This document shows, piece after piece, positions 62,723 through 64,000 of a stretch of 64,000 nt of DNA. The notes beneath the pieces are model-generated. The model made no database searches and was not told where the DNA came from. It was given only the letters and a program-made list of their open reading frames with translations. Origin of the DNA: Ralstonia sp. UNC404CL21Col (lineage in GTDB: Bacteria; Pseudomonadota; Gammaproteobacteria; Burkholderiales; Burkholderiaceae). Positions within the stretch are counted from its first letter, which is position 1. Every line of letters starts with the position of its first letter. The position numbers were made by a program, and so were the translations under genes. The stretch is from positions 1,302,001 through 1,366,000 of the forward strand of contig NZ_JIBE01000004.1 of NCBI RefSeq assembly GCF_000620465.1. The letters are read 5' to 3'.

Positions 62723-62734
62723 AGAATAGAGAAG

Positions 62735-62757
62735 AGACCGAGCTTGCTGCGCCCGGT
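62735..62757 (-). terminator. Possible terminator between Rz and the lipoprotein gene
   Basis: GACCGAGC with GCCCGGTC, one mismatch, 7-nt loop. On the minus strand a T/C-rich tail follows, so it may end the lipoprotein transcript. Confidence 0.35.
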
Positions 62758-62766
62758 CAGGCTCAA

Positions 62767-62934
62767 TCAATCGATGATGTCCGCGCAGGCGTCGGTGGGC
62801 GCGGCCGCCACATGCCCGACCAGCGGCACCATCTTCAGGCCCGCCGATGCCACGCGGCACGGCGCGGCCACCACACCGCAGCCGGAAATGCATGCAGCAC
62901 CAAGCAGGGACACAGCGAGCAGAAGGCGTTTCAT
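62767..62934 (-). CDS. Small DUF6726-type lipoprotein
   Basis: 55 residues from MKRLLLAVSLLGAACISGC. Signal peptide with lipobox ISGC. The mature part (GVVAAPCRVASAGLKMVPLV, then GHVAAAPTDACADIID) matches a short conserved Burkholderiales lipoprotein type. Function unknown. It is the first gene outside the tailocin, on the opposite strand. Confidence 0.8.
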   Translation of the reverse strand: MKRLLLAVSLLGAACISGCGVVAAPCRVASAGLKMVPLVGHVAAAPTDACADIID

Positions 62935-63354
62935 CGTGGGCGAGTTCGAAAGCGAATGCCGCGCAGTGTGACACAGAGTCATTCACCAACCTGTGCGCGT
63001 TTGTATCGGGAAATGACAATCTGTGCGCGTTCCAAAACCATGATGCGATGCGTCAGAACGCAACAATGCGACACGTTCGAAGACCGCACAACGCTGACTT
63101 TAGGCGAAAAAGTCACATCCTCGGTTTGCGCAAATCGAACCGCCGGCCGTTGCTGCAGGCCGCAAAACCACTGTTGATGCGGGTTTTCCCGCAATTTCAC
63201 AAACCGCAACAATAAATTGTCTGTCGCGACATTTATTGTCTGAACAGGCTCGCCTACGATGGGTTCATCGAATGCGGCGCCGCAGCGAAAAAGAAGACCC
63301 GGGAAACGCCCGGATCACCTGCCCGACGCGCTGCGCCCATCTGGAGAAGACATC
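62935..63354. other. Intergenic region before the repeat protein
   Basis: 420 bp with no supported gene. It contains an 11-bp direct repeat CTGTGCGCGTT at 62991-63001 and 63022-63032 (31 bp apart), a GCGGG-TTTT-CCCGC hairpin near 63180, and an imperfect AATAAA/TTTATT dyad near 63210-63235. Confidence 0.55.
62991..63032. repeat. Pair of 11-bp direct repeats, possible regulator site
   Basis: CTGTGCGCGTT occurs twice, 31 bp apart, that is three helical turns, 57 to 98 bp upstream of the lipoprotein gene. This layout suits a regulator bound twice on one DNA face. Confidence 0.35.
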
Positions 63355-63780
63355 ATGAAAGCCCAACGCACCCTGATCGCTGCCCTGATCGCCCTGGCAA
63401 GTGTGCCGGCCCTGGCAGCAGCCAAGTTTGACGTGTACACGCAAGGCGCCGCGCAAGTCGGCCAACGCTTCGACGTGTATTCGGATGGCGCCAAGGTTGG
63501 CGACAAGTTCGACCCGTACACTCAAGGCGCAAAGGTCGGCGACAAGTTCGATCCGTACACCCAAGGTGCCAAGGCCGGCAGCAAGTTCGACCCGTACACC
63601 GAAGGCGCCCTGGCCCGCGTCGGCAAGTTCGATACCTATACCGAAGGCGCCAAGGCTGGCAGCAAGTTCGACCCGTACACCGAAGGTGCGCTGGCCCGCG
63701 CAGGCAAGTTCGACACCTACACCGAAGGTGCCAAGGCCGGTAGCAAGTTTGATCCGTACACCGAAGGCGCCGTGGCCTGA
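63355..63780 (+). CDS. Exported repeat protein of unknown function
   Basis: 141 residues from MKAQRTLIAALIALAS, after GGAG. A signal peptide (about residues 1-22, cut near ALAAA) is followed by nine copies of a KFDxYTxGA unit with 13- or 14-residue period; linkers alternate between KVGD/KAGS and LARVG/LARAG types. No enzyme motif is present. It is likely secreted or periplasmic. The last repeats are nearly identical in DNA, pointing to recent expansion. Confidence 0.85.
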   Translation: MKAQRTLIAALIALASVPALAAAKFDVYTQGAAQVGQRFDVYSDGAKVGDKFDPYTQGAKVGDKFDPYTQGAKAGSKFDPYTEGALARVGKFDTYTEGAKAGSKFDPYTEGALARAGKFDTYTEGAKAGSKFDPYTEGAVA

Positions 63781-63801
63781 GCCCGGTTTCTTCCGCAAGG
63801 A

Positions 63802-63825
63802 CGCCCGCACACAGCGGGCGTTTTT
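63802..63825 (+). terminator. Rho-independent terminator after the repeat protein
   Basis: Perfect 7-bp stem CGCCCGC/GCGGGCG, ACACA loop, five T; 21 bp after the stop. Confidence 0.88.
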
Positions 63826-63904
63826 ATTTGCGTCACCGGAAAGCGCAATGATTGCGAACTGAGTCGCCCTTGCTGCGTCTCACTGTCATCGCAACCAGGA
63901 AGCC

Positions 63905-64000
63905 ATGATGATTCGTTTCCGTCGTCCAAACCGCTCCCACCTGTGCCTGGCGCTCGCTGCGGCCGCCATGCTGGCCGGCTGCGCGACCGTCACGCCGGGC
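63905..64000 (+). CDS. N-terminus of a lipoprotein (cut by the window end)
   Basis: Thirty-two codons are visible. A basic start (MMIRFRRPN), a hydrophobic core and the lipobox LAGC mark a lipoprotein signal. AGGA precedes the ATG. Too little remains to name the family. Confidence 0.7.
   Translation, partial: MMIRFRRPNRSHLCLALAAAAMLAGCATVTPG

Noticed and set aside
1-64000. tRNA, rRNA or CRISPR arrays
   Set aside because: No cloverleaf with CCA-type ends, rRNA-like stretch or regular spacer-repeat series was seen. The short repeats at 63.4-63.8 kb are coding.

Overview
The window looks like a beta-proteobacterial, Ralstonia-type genome segment. It is GC-rich, carries a large consolidated flagellar cluster with Burkholderiales gene order, and has a flagellin flg22 region close to the known Ralstonia solanacearum variant. 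The genus is inferred from protein character only; the species cannot be fixed. No rRNA, tRNA or CRISPR array is visible.

Region 1 (1-23.8 kb) is flagellar. It holds the end of flgC and flgDEFGHIJKL (+), a DUF1275 membrane protein, then on the minus strand fliL-M-N-O-P-Q-R followed by a short-chain reductase and a small membrane protein. Next come a PAS-GGDEF-EAL c-di-GMP enzyme, a LuxR-type regulator with a degenerate receiver, and fliC-fliD-fliS-fliT. Sequences matching the flagellar sigma-28 (FliA) consensus with 15-bp spacing stand before flgK, flgL, fliC, fliD and the GGDEF-EAL gene.

Region 2 (23.8-35.9 kb, minus strand) is a glycan island. A tightly overlapping set encodes CDP-4-keto-6-deoxyglucose synthesis (rfbF, rfbG), an epimerase, aminotransferase, PhyH-type dioxygenase, C-methyltransferase, acetyltransferase, WbqC-like protein and three family-2 glycosyltransferases (two fused to TPR-like repeats). 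The 9-kb core is bracketed by two same-orientation copies of fliE. An ohr-ohrR peroxide-response pair with a clear OhrR operator lies between one fliE and a glycosyltransferase. The likely job is glycosylation of flagellin or another flagellar surface.

Region 3 (36.2-43.8 kb) is fliF-G-H-I-J-K, followed by a near-consensus FliA promoter that drives no evident gene. It is followed by a series of hairpins and an intrinsic terminator, so it is a candidate flagellar-class small RNA.

Region 4 (about 45.7-62.7 kb), after a DedA-rhodanese protein and a PAT-like acetyltransferase, is a Mu-like contractile tail locus. It has an S24/CI-type repressor with TTAGA/TCTAA operators, two small regulators, sheath, tube, a tail chaperone with an A AAA AAC slippery site, tape measure, baseplate, spike, fibre, fibre chaperone, holin, GH19 endolysin and nested Rz/Rz1. 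There are no capsid, portal, terminase or integrase genes, which fits an R-type tailocin. Terminator-like hairpins recur at the front of the late operon and before several of its genes.

The right end has a small DUF6726-type lipoprotein, an exported protein made of nine KFDxYTxGA repeats, and the start of another lipoprotein.
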